Origin: Actinomycetes bacterium
GTDB lineage: Bacteria > Actinomycetota > Actinomycetes > Actinomycetales > Dermatophilaceae
DNA length: 14,284 nucleotides
Direction of reading: 5' to 3'
NCBI GenBank assembly: GCA_023389095.1
Contig: JAEWFB010000313.1
Span: forward strand, 1-14,284
The position numbers and the translations under genes are program-made. This document shows, in pieces, positions 8,401 through 13,520 of the stretch (positions within the stretch are counted from its first letter, which is position 1; each line of letters starts with the position of its first letter). Under the pieces are notes generated by a model. That model was not told where the DNA came from, did not search any database, and saw nothing but the letters and a program-made list of their open reading frames with translations.

Positions 8401-9248
8401 TGGTCGAACTGCATCGTGAAGTGCAGCGTGTAGTAGCTGCGCTGGAGGATGCCGTCGCCGGTGAATGGCCCGCAGAAGTTGCCGCTCGTCACCGAGCCGC
8501 TGACGGTGCGGTGGGCCGCATCGATGGTCAACGATGCGTCGCTGCTGCCGGTGAGGCCGTCGGAGCTACGGACGAGCAGACCCGCCGAGCCCGTTGCGGG
8601 GAAGGCGAACCGGGCCGTTCCGGAGCGCTCGGCGGCGGCGAGGTCGGCGGTGACCCCCGAGGCGAGCTTGACGGTGTACGCGCCCGGCGAGGCGGACTCG
8701 TCGGCATGGCTGAAGGTGCTGCGGTACGGGGTGCCCGCGGCGTCGGCCGCCGGTGGCGCCGTGGTCACCTCGGTGGTCACCGGCATGATCGGCACGTCGC
8801 CGGCGATGCCGGAGCACCCGGCTCCGGACACGTGGGCGAGCCCGAACCCCGAGATCCAGTTGGCGCCGTACTGGTAGCCGCTCGGAGCGGTGGTGCGCAT
8901 CGTGCCGCGGCCCGCGTTGGCCCCCGACGTCGGGCCGTCGTAGCGCAGCTGCTGCGGGCTGAGCGAGAACATGCCGAACGGCGCGACGGCGCCGGGGTAG
9001 GTGTTGCCCGCGTTCGCCGTGCCGACGAACGGGTCGACCGACGCGGCCGGGTCGGTCACGGCGGCGGCCTGCGAGGCGGCCGGGAGTGCCGGTACCGCGA
9101 GGGCCGTGGGCACCGCCGGTGAGAGCGTCGCCACGACACCGGTGGCGAGCACGGCAGCGACCCCTGATGCGAGCGCCTTTCTGCCACGGCTGGATCCGAG
9201 GGGTGGGCCACTGCGTCGTCGAGGTGGTGCGGGTGGGGTCGCTCGCAT
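5415..9248 (-). CDS. Secreted GH92-family alpha-mannosidase with C-terminal PKD-like domain (1277 aa)
   Basis: An exported exo-alpha-mannosidase (GH92, Ca2+-dependent, usually alpha-1,2) that trims mannose from fungal or yeast-type glycans. The N-terminal region is Arg-rich followed by a hydrophobic segment ALASGVAAVLATGVVATL and Ala-rich cleavage area. The GH92 opening motif VDPFVGTANAGNTYPGA lies near residues 71-87. Other signatures: GWDVYRSQ (W446, D447, R450), EGTGAQYVWMV with E645 as likely catalytic acid, and PGNDDLGEMSSW with N751-D752-D753 at the general-base site; spacing agrees with characterised enzymes. After the catalytic part come a NEW3-like beta domain (about 850-960), a jelly-roll-like module (about 975-1165, with CCSIGG) and a PKD-like domain (WGDGT from W1213, then HTYRKTGSY). 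Start 9248 is preferred to 9296 because GGGAGG stands eight to nine bases upstream. Catalytic residue assignments are inferred by motif position. Confidence 0.93.
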   Translation of the reverse strand: MRATPPAPPRRRSGPPLGSSRGRKALASGVAAVLATGVVATLSPAVPTALAVPALPAASQAAAVTDPAASVDPFVGTANAGNTYPGAVAPFGMFSLSPQQLRYDGPTSGANAGRGTMRTTAPSGYQYGANWISGFGLAHVSGAGCSGIAGDVPIMPVTTEVTTAPPAADAAGTPYRSTFSHADESASPGAYTVKLASGVTADLAAAERSGTARFAFPATGSAGLLVRSSDGLTGSSDASLTIDAAHRTVSGSVTSGNFCGPFTGDGILQRSYYTLHFTMQFDQAFTQVGTWKDATLSPGSTTARGGTGYTGGLTSSGGAANGYAPAGKGSGGYLMFAPGSTVTARIGISYVSDAGAAANLAAEVPAGAGVDDVRATTRAAWNTELGRIAVGGGSDAQRSTFYTSLYHALLHPNLASDVDGRYAGFDGRTHVLRSGQKAQYATFSGWDVYRSQVQLVTLLDPTRGSDIATSLLNQAQANGGVWDRWTHNSGGTHVMVGDPSAAALAGILAFGGTGFPVEEAFDSLAAAARTPTQQDYSRDGWNVAVAGQRPSLDQFLKYGFYPEGCNAWGCPNETLEMAAADYGLSTIAAHLGEDGAQQEFLHRSQAWQQQFNPKATDEGGYVQSRLANGSWVSGFEPGSSYGFVEGTGAQYVWMVQHNPAGLFDAMGGAAKAVERLDRFFKDANGSWVLTGPWDGNVHANMDNEPSIGAAWLYDYAGAPWKTQETVRQTIKQLWLDTKDGVPGGPDGIPGNDDLGEMSSWLVFAALGLYPQNPSRAELATAAPLFPTATVTRANGVTLRINAPGADLDHQYIASMRVDNGLTTRNFLPAKAIEKSTTVDYTLSTTPVTTRGTKPADAPPSARGGESPYVASLSSPTTTSVPGGLSRAVTLDVHRMSTDAPRTVTYSVRAEDGLVPVVADGETSVGAGGDVSVPVVLRVPAPTPLGRHTVTVTYASGGQRLGTLTFDVVVDKAAKSVLSTGFEPGQAQPTPNTRLDSTGFAEYCCSIGGTETKAQSGFGHTGSWAVIYSGRAVAPGNHADNVLLDTDTPVVAGDVLSYAVQPQRDGGPFGGWVQNASQYVSLDLLFTDGTRLSDTGVIASDGQPLQPERQGTALTPDAWTTVQVSLPQAVDGKTVDKVLLRFGTGDVVATAGQQDGYLRGWVDDVSLTRPLPPLMVTGVGRVGAVERQAISADVATFTGGVGEAPGDFTARVDWGDGTGPSVATVARTDDGSWTVSGTHTYRKTGSYIASVAVTDAAGVTATATVPVTVTKVATTTTP

Positions 9249-9333
9249 GGGCCGGTCCTCCCTGTCGCGCCGGGCACCGCGCCACTGCGGTCGCACCTCC
9301 GGCAGCGTGAGTCCATCGACCGCGTCCGGCTGA

Positions 9334-9339
9334 CGTCAA
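9334..9339 (-). promoter_or_regulatory. Possible -35 element (TTGACG) of the GH92 gene
   Basis: TTGACG on the minus strand lies about 85 bp before the GH92 start, within the palindrome TGACGTCA. I cannot point to a convincing -10 box at 17-18 bases from it, so this is tentative. Confidence 0.25.
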
Positions 9340-9354
9340 CGGGCCGACCCGGAC

Positions 9355-9382
9355 CTGTCCGAATCGGACAGTCCGCACGGAC
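9355..9382. promoter_or_regulatory. Two abutting palindromes upstream of the GH92 gene
   Basis: CTGTCCGA-A-TCGGACAG (9355-9371) is a perfect 8+8 palindrome around one base, and GTCCG-CA-CGGAC (9371-9382) is a second, sharing its first base. They lie 16 bp upstream of the candidate -35 element. The form suits a dimeric regulator such as a LacI- or GntR-type sugar regulator, but no regulator gene for it is in the window. Confidence 0.5.
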
Positions 9383-9474
9383 AACACCCCGCGGAGGCTC
9401 GACCGGTCCCCGATGCCGCAGACCGACGTGACGACCTCGACGTCGCACGCTGAGCCCGGACCGGGCGAGCCGCG

Positions 9475-9786
9475 TCAGCCGAACCAGTAGGAGCCCGTCA
9501 CCGCTGCGAGTAGCAGGATCGGCACACCCGCCGCCACGAGAAGCACGCCGAACCATCGCGGGCAACCCGTCACCGCCGCGACGAGTCCCGCGACGACGAA
9601 CAGGGCCCCTCGGAAGACGTCCGGCACGAACACGGCGGCGACGGCCAGTCCGGCCGCGACGGCCCAGCCGACCCCGTCACTCGCTCCGAGCCCTCCGAGC
9701 CCTCCGAGCCCTCCGAGCGGCCCGGTCCGCGCCGCTCCCACCCCGCCGTCCTGCTTCGAACCCCCGACCTGCGACCCTGCGTCCAC
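9475..9786 (-). CDS. Small membrane protein, three predicted helices (103 aa)
   Basis: A cytoplasmic Gly-rich N-terminus (about 38 residues, with three GLG repeats) is followed by hydrophobic segments at about 39-56, 60-74 and 79-97. The stretch VTGCPRWFGVLLVAAG resembles the TG-CP motif of DUF2892/YgaP-type membrane proteins, but the match is partial. Start is GTG 9786, with GGAGG six bases upstream; the longer ATG start at 9849 would add an Arg/Ala-rich stretch overlapping the hairpin at 9816-9836 and has no better ribosome site. It follows trpF by 117 bp on the same strand, separated by that hairpin, so it is probably its own unit. Function unknown. Confidence 0.72.
   Translation of the reverse strand: MDAGSQVGGSKQDGGVGAARTGPLGGLGGLGGLGASDGVGWAVAAGLAVAAVFVPDVFRGALFVVAGLVAAVTGCPRWFGVLLVAAGVPILLLAAVTGSYWFG
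9684..9719. repeat. 9-bp tandem repeat inside the membrane-protein gene
   Basis: CTCCGAGCC occurs three times exactly and a fourth time with one change (9684-9719). Because the unit is nine bases, it keeps frame and encodes repeated Gly-Leu-Gly in the N-terminal tail; copy number may vary between strains. Confidence 0.8.
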
Positions 9787-9815
9787 GACCGACCTCCGTG
9801 CCCCTGTGCGACGAG

Positions 9816-9836
9816 CGCCTGCGGGAAGCGCAGGCG
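9816..9836 (-). terminator. Hairpin downstream of trpF
   Basis: An 8-bp perfect stem CGCCTGCG / CGCAGGCG with a five-base loop lies 67 bp after the trpF stop and 30 bp before the start of the membrane-protein gene. No T-run. Confidence 0.5.
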
Positions 9837-9903
9837 TGAGCCCACCCAAGCACCTCGGCGACGCCCACGGGGTCGGACGGGCAGGACTTTGTCGCCGCCG
9901 GCC

Positions 9904-10515
9904 TCAGGCGTCGGGAGCGCGCTTCGCGGCCGCGACGAAGGACCGCACGAGGTCGGCGTCCTTGACGCCACGACTCGACTCGACGCCGCTGGAGACGTCG
10001 ACGCCCCACGGCCGCGCGGCCGCGACGGCGGCGGCGACGTTGGCGGGGTCGAGGCCGCCCGCGAGCAGCCAGCGCCCGTCGGGGCGATGGTGCTCGAGCG
10101 CGTCCAGGTTCCAGGTGTGACCCGATCCGGCCACGGGGGCATCGAGCAGGAGCAGCTCCTCACCCCAGGCCCCGACCGTGAGGTCGGTCGACCCGGTGAG
10201 GGACGTGGCACGCCAGATACGGCCGAAGGTCGCTCGTGCCGTGGAGAACTCGGCGGCCGTGTACCTACCGTGCAGCTGGAGCACGTCGACGCCGATGCGC
10301 CTCGCCATCTCGACCGCGTCCTCCACGGCCATCTTCCGCACGACGAGCACCGTGTCGGCCCGGTCGCCCACGGCCTCGACCACCCCGGCCGCGACCGCCG
10401 GTGTCACGTCGCGCGGGCTGCCTGCGCTCATGACGACTCCGACCGCGTCGGCCCCCGCGTCGACGGCGACCCGGGCCGTGTCGGCGTCCTTGAGACCACA
10501 GACCTTGACGTACAC
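9904..10515 (-). CDS. trpF: Phosphoribosylanthranilate isomerase
   Basis: Catalyses the Amadori rearrangement of N-(5-phosphoribosyl)anthranilate to CdRP in tryptophan biosynthesis; cytoplasmic TIM barrel. The 203 residues have normal length and all landmarks: KVCGL with catalytic base C6, GADAVGVV, SPR (33-35), QLHG (80-83), LLLLDAP with catalytic acid D125, LAGGLDPANV (151-160) and the phosphate-binding GVDVSSGVES then GVKD. The usual GGTG-FDW is here GSGHTWNL, a mild deviation. Start is GTG 10515, giving the canonical beta-1 strand; the ribosome site is weak (TGGA). No other trp gene is nearby. Actinomycetes commonly use bifunctional PriA in place of TrpF, so a separate gene is notable. 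It stands head-to-head with a DUF4825 gene that lacks its start. Confidence 0.93.
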   Translation of the reverse strand: MYVKVCGLKDADTARVAVDAGADAVGVVMSAGSPRDVTPAVAAGVVEAVGDRADTVLVVRKMAVEDAVEMARRIGVDVLQLHGRYTAAEFSTARATFGRIWRATSLTGSTDLTVGAWGEELLLLDAPVAGSGHTWNLDALEHHRPDGRWLLAGGLDPANVAAAVAAARPWGVDVSSGVESSRGVKDADLVRSFVAAAKRAPDA

Positions 10516-10525
10516 GGGGTCCAGC

Positions 10526-10945
10526 CTGTCAGGTCCGTCGTGGTCGACGGGTCCCCGTCCGCGAACGAGGGATCCGATCGGGCCCCTGTGGGCCGACCGC
10601 ACCGCCCACGTCGGTGACAACAGCAAGGTCATCGCGCTCGTCGGCGACAGCGGCCTCAGCGCCCTCGGGTCACCGACGATCTCGCTGCAGACCACCACCA
10701 GGCCGTACGGGCTCACCGTGCGCTACCCGTCGCCGGTCAAGGCAGGCGGTCCCGTGGACTTCGCGCCGCAGGCGACCCTCCTGCTCGGCACCGTCGGCAA
10801 CCTCGACCGCGTCACGGTGGAGGCCAACGGGTCGACGTACACGCTGACCTCGGCCGACGCGTCCCACGCGCTGGGCTCCGACGTCAAGCTGCTCGGGACC
10901 GACCGGACGGCGCTGGCGCGCTACGTGTCCTCGCTCGACGACTGA
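10526..10945 (+). pseudogene. DUF4825-domain gene without a recognisable start (5'-truncated?)
   Basis: From 10586 the frame encodes LWADRTAHVGDNSKVIALV, then SLQTTTRPYGLTVRY and VTVEANGSTYTLTS, ending at TGA 10945. The VGDNSKV and LQT-PYGLTV blocks are hallmarks of DUF4825, an extracytoplasmic domain usually preceded by a signal or membrane segment. Here nothing of that kind exists: the frame is open leftwards into the antisense of trpF, and between 10516 and 10586 it has no ATG, GTG or TTG and codes for Pro/Arg/Ser-rich sequence. A CTG start at 10526 is the only in-frame option near a purine run (GGGG). The conserved domain appears complete to its end, so loss of the 5' end is more likely than decay of the whole gene. 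The feature start I give is nominal. Confidence 0.65.
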
Positions 10946-10977
10946 GACCCGTCGGTCGCGGTCGGTCCAGTCTCGCG

Positions 10978-11940
10978 TCAGGGCGCCATGGCGGCGTAGC
11001 CCGACGCGTCGTGGATCGCCAGGCCGGCGAACGTCGCGTAGGCAGAGGCACCGGACACGAGCTGCTCGAGCTGCACCTCCATGTCGGTGCGCGTCCAGCC
11101 GAAGAACGTCTGCTTCGCGTCCACGGCCGTGCTGCCGAGGTAGTTCGTCTCCTGGCCGAGGCGCACCGGTTTTCCGAGCGAGGCGCCGGCGGCGAGCGCG
11201 GCCGTGGCGATGTCGAGCGTCCCGTCCGGGCCGGTGGCCGTGTTGCGGTAGGACATGACCGTGACGCCGGCGGTCCGCTTCATGATCTCGCGGTCGAGCG
11301 TGGAGGCGCCTCCCCCGCTGGCCTTCGCCGGGACCTGGTTGAACCAGAACGGGATGTCGGCCTCGATCGGGCTCGTGCCGGCGCTGGCCTTGAGCTTGTC
11401 GAGGAGGGTCAGGTACTTGGCGACGACGGTGGGCTGGTCCGTGGTCCAGGCCGGCGTCGAGTAGGGCTCGACGTCGATGTGGACACCGGTGAACAGGCCC
11501 GTGTTCCGGGCGGGCTTGAGCCAGTACGTGACGACCCACGACGGGTTGTCGACCCAGCCCGGGTCGCCGCCGAGGGCGTCGACGCGGATGCCGGCGGCCC
11601 GGGCCCGGGCCACGAGGTCCTTGAGGTCGGGCAGCTGGCTCGACGTGGCGACGTTCGGCGGGACGGCGACGAACAGCTGGTCGATGCCGGTGCTGACGGC
11701 GAGGTCGACGGTGGCCGCGGGCGTGCTCGTGTCCCAGACCCACATCGCCCGGGTGTCCGGGCCCGCGACCGTCGACGCGGCCGCCGCTGCCGGCGCGATG
11801 GCCAGGGCTCCGGCGGCAGCGGCGACCAGCGCGACCGTCGTCACGGCGACGCGCGCGGGCGCGCCGGCGAGCCGCCCGACACGCGTCGGGCGGACGCGGC
11901 GGGACGGACGGTCGGGACGGGGGCGGGACGTGAAGAACAT
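10978..11940 (-). CDS. Secreted TIM-barrel-like protein, possible glycosidase (320 aa)
   Basis: An Arg/Pro-rich N-terminus, hydrophobic core AVTTVALVAAAAGALAIAP (32-50) and Ala-rich cleavage site predict export. The mature part begins with the strand RAMWVWDTSTP and alternates strands and helices: GIDQLFVAVPPNV, AGIRVDALGGDPGWV, TGVHIDVEPYSTPAW (D156 and E158), EADIPFWFN, GVTVMSYRNTA (MSYR 229-232), PVRLGQETNY (E264) and ATFAGLAIHD at the end. HIDVEP and MSYR resemble the D-x-E and MxYD positions of GH18-like barrels, so E158 is a candidate acid; this is inference and the family is not one I can name. Start ATG 11940 has GGAG six bases upstream; the longer frame to 12027 covers promoter DNA. 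Three phased repeats lie 68-100 bp upstream. Confidence 0.82.
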   Translation of the reverse strand: MFFTSRPRPDRPSRRVRPTRVGRLAGAPARVAVTTVALVAAAAGALAIAPAAAAASTVAGPDTRAMWVWDTSTPAATVDLAVSTGIDQLFVAVPPNVATSSQLPDLKDLVARARAAGIRVDALGGDPGWVDNPSWVVTYWLKPARNTGLFTGVHIDVEPYSTPAWTTDQPTVVAKYLTLLDKLKASAGTSPIEADIPFWFNQVPAKASGGGASTLDREIMKRTAGVTVMSYRNTATGPDGTLDIATAALAAGASLGKPVRLGQETNYLGSTAVDAKQTFFGWTRTDMEVQLEQLVSGASAYATFAGLAIHDASGYAAMAP

Positions 11941-11980
11941 GCGGGGCTCCGGGGGACAGCGAGTGGAAACACACCCAGTG

Positions 11981-11994
11981 TCGGAAATGTCCGA
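11981..11994. promoter_or_regulatory. Short inverted repeat before the secreted TIM-barrel gene
   Basis: TCGGA-AATG-TCCGA is a perfect 5+5 inverted repeat 41-54 bp upstream of the start codon, in the expected core-promoter zone. It may be an operator; no clear -10 hexamer can be named with it. Confidence 0.3.
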
Positions 11995-12007
11995 CCGGTT
12001 CGTGGCG

Positions 12008-12040
12008 GTTTCGCAAGATTTCCGCAAGAGTGCCGCAAGC
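12008..12040 (-). promoter_or_regulatory. Three 11-nt direct repeats (CGCAAG in helical phase)
   Basis: GTTTCGCAAGA, TTTCCGCAAGA and GTGCCGCAAGC follow without gaps, so CGCAAG recurs at 12012, 12023 and 12034, exactly 11 bases apart. Tandem 11-nt units are the typical binding pattern of OmpR/PhoB-type response regulators. The array lies 68-100 bp upstream of ATG 11940 and 24 bp beyond the stop of the neighbouring gene. Confidence 0.55.
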
Positions 12041-12063
12041 AGGTCGCCTACGTCGCCCGCGCG

Positions 12064-12306
12064 TCACTCCCCGGTGTCAGGCCGGTCCGGGGCGTCGTCC
12101 GCGCCCAGCAGGCCGGTCAGCTCGGCATGCCACCGCCGGTGTCGTTCGGCCAGCTCCGGGCGCACCCCGACGCGGGCGCCGCACTCGCGACAGTCGAGTC
12201 CCGTTGCGGCGAGGTCGAACCCGCGCCGCCAGTCGGTACGGTCGAGCGCGATGCCCCCGGTGGGCGGCGACGGACGGGCCACGGCTGGTCGGTGAGTCTG
12301 TGTCAT
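12064..12306 (-). CDS. Small zinc-finger-like protein of unknown function (80 aa)
   Basis: The product begins MTQTHRPAVARPSPPTGGIA and contains a C-x2-C-x13-H-x3-H arrangement: C39, C42, H56, H60, within LDCRECGARVGVRPELAERH. This spacing could bind one zinc ion; the domain is short and I cannot tell whether it binds nucleic acid or protein. Start ATG 12306 has AGGGG six bases upstream; the frame is open upstream to 12849, but that includes the hairpin at 12467-12505 and is not protein-like. It is followed after 123 bp by the secreted TIM-barrel gene on the same strand. Confidence 0.7.
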   Translation of the reverse strand: MTQTHRPAVARPSPPTGGIALDRTDWRRGFDLAATGLDCRECGARVGVRPELAERHRRWHAELTGLLGADDAPDRPDTGE

Positions 12307-12466
12307 CTGGATCCCCTGTCGAACGGCTGGCTCCCGCGCACGTCGGGAGTCGGTCACGCCGGACCGGCCGAGGTGACCCCCGGCCCGGTGTGCGAGCACG
12401 GTACGTGGCCGCCACGGCCCCTGGGGCTCACCGCGCGGTGGTTGCAGGAAGATGCAGCCGGGATGC

Positions 12467-12505
12467 CCTCGCCACCTGCTCCCACCGTGGGAGCAGGTGG
12501 CGAGG
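12467..12505. terminator. Very stable hairpin, 18-bp perfect stem
   Basis: Arms 12467-12484 and 12488-12505 are exact reverse complements around a three-base CCG loop. There is no T-run on either side. It lies 160 bp upstream of the zinc-finger gene and is downstream of nothing recognisable, so it may be an orphan terminator, a repetitive palindrome or the remains of a lost gene's 3' end. Typing it as a terminator is tentative. Confidence 0.5.
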
Positions 12506-12601
12506 ACCACAGCCGAGCGCACGCCCGGCTCGCACCAGGTTCGCGACACCGACGGCGACGGCGACGCCGCGGACGGCGACCGGGGCGGCCACGCGGTCAG
12601 G

Positions 12602-12687
12602 CATACTGGGCGCGCGGCGCCGCCCGCCCGTGGGGAGCCCCCATGCGGACAGCGAGCGCCCGGGCCTCTGGGACGTCGGAACTTTAG
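12602..12687 (+). other. Promoter-like start region with a 14-codon ORF (truncated gene or leader peptide)
   Basis: CATACT (12602-12607) could be a -10 box; GGGGAG at 12632-12637 is followed after five bases by ATG 12643. The ORF reads MRTASARASGTSEL and stops at TAG 12685-12687, inside the DosR-like dyad. The signals look like a real gene start whose body has been lost at the border of the AT-richer debris; a leader peptide is the alternative. Confidence 0.3.
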
Positions 12688-12694
12688 TCCTGAC
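12675..12694. promoter_or_regulatory. DosR/DevR-box-like dyad
   Basis: GTCGGAACTTTAGTCCTGAC matches the mycobacterial DosR consensus TTSGGGACTWWAGTCCCSAA at 16 of 20 positions, including the full ACTWWAGT core. It is 369 bp upstream of the zinc-finger gene start and has no intact gene close by on the plus strand. Confidence 0.4.
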
Positions 12695-12923
12695 CTGCCG
12701 TTGTGGTAATTCGTCTGGCCCGCTACTACTGAGTTCCGGAATGCGGTGAGCTCGCAATTGGAATGGCCGCCCGCCCGAGGCCGGGAGCCCGTTGGCCGTG
12801 CCCGCTCGCAGTTAGCGCAGCAAAGTAGGGAAAGCGCCCTTCCTGTCATGCGATGACCGCGCGTTCATCGGAGCGTCTGGGCGCCGAGTCGGAGCGCCTG
12901 TTGGGCTGCGCCGGGGGTGGAGG

Positions 12924-13050
12924 GCGCTGCGCCGTGACCAGGTCGCGCCGCTGGTCGGGGTACTACGTCCGGCTCGAACGCCGCAACCTCACCGGCATAT
13001 CCGAATCAGTGCTCGCGGCCATAACCAGCCCACACCTCACTGCTGCGGCC
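12924..13050 (+). pseudogene. Remnant of an XRE/MmyB-type helix-turn-helix regulator
   Basis: One frame gives ALRRDQVAPLVG (12924-12959), the usual LRREEVALLAGV helix; the next frame continues directly with YYVRLERRNLTGISESVLAAI (12961-13023), the conserved YYVRLERGNLTGVSESVLDAI block. The four or so residues between the helices are missing and the frame changes, so a small deletion broke the gene. Before and after these blocks the similarity fades: the normal N-terminus and the C-terminal MmyB ligand domain are absent. The region is only a scrap; the coordinates mark recognisable similarity, not an ORF. Confidence 0.7.
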
Positions 13051-13068
13051 GCTCAGTGCTGCCGCTCA

Positions 13069-13356
13069 TCAGAGGTCAGGAAGTTCCCCCGTCACAAGCA
13101 GGTCATGCGCGACCAAGCGCAACTTGCGCTTCTGATGCTGGCTGACCCGCACGAGGGTGTGGAAGGCGTGACCAGGGGTGCACCTGCGCCGATCGACGAG
13201 GATGCCCATGGCCATACCGAGGACACAGGCGTTCATCAGGGCAACGCGCAGGTGAACGGACTAGCGTCGCTCGGCCGCGAGCAGGGCGGCGAGGTCGAAG
13301 GGGTCCTCCACACCCTCACACAGGTTCTCGTTCAAGGGGGCCGCGTCGGCGCTCAT
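13069..13356 (-). pseudogene. ANTAR-domain protein split by an in-frame TAG
   Basis: Read through, the frame from ATG 13356 to TGA 13069 would give 95 residues, normal for an ANTAR-only regulator. Residues 1-31 (MSADAAPLNENLCEGVEDPF and following) end at TAG 13263-13261. The rest encodes a whole ANTAR domain: LRVALMNACVLGMAMGILVD, then TPGHAFHTLVRVSQ and KRKLRLVAHDLLVTGELPDL, matching the pattern A-x-GILM-(x)n-AF-x-LR-x-SQ-(x)n-KL-x-VA-x-LV-x-TGELP. ANTAR proteins bind paired hexaloop hairpins in nascent RNA and prevent termination. Translation could restart at ATG 13236 (55 aa, lacking the first few helix residues), but no ribosome site is visible there. Probably a recent nonsense pseudogene; stop-codon suppression or sequencing error are alternatives. 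Confidence 0.75.
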
Positions 13357-13401
13357 CACGGTCGGCCTTTGGAACTACTGACAGTCGGTTGCTGATGTCT
13401 G

Positions 13402-13422
13402 AACCCGGAAGCAGAACGGGTT
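13402..13422. repeat. Small inverted repeat upstream of the ANTAR remnant
   Basis: AACCCG and CGGGTT (6 bp) enclose nine bases, 46-66 bp before ATG 13356. It could be a leader hairpin or an operator of the ANTAR gene. Confidence 0.3.
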
Positions 13423-13520
13423 TCAACGATACGGGCGTCGACCTCGTCGATGCCGCGTTGCGACCGGGAGTTCGAAGGGGGACATCCCCGGAAGGCGCCA
13501 CCATGCACTCGCTAGCGATC

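Larger units (their letters stand above)
12307..12923. other. Non-coding stretch at the border of the decayed region
   Basis: No credible full gene. It holds the 18-bp-stem hairpin (12467-12505), a promoter-like CATACT with a 14-codon ORF (12602-12687), the DosR/DevR-like dyad (12675-12694) and then about 150 bases that are less GC-rich and include TTCCGGAA, GAGCTC and CAATTG palindromes. Confidence 0.5.

Noticed and set aside
12853..13395. 180-codon plus-strand ORF
   Set aside because: It is a chance open frame: its first third is the XRE remnant in a broken context and its second half is antisense to the ANTAR gene on the minus strand.
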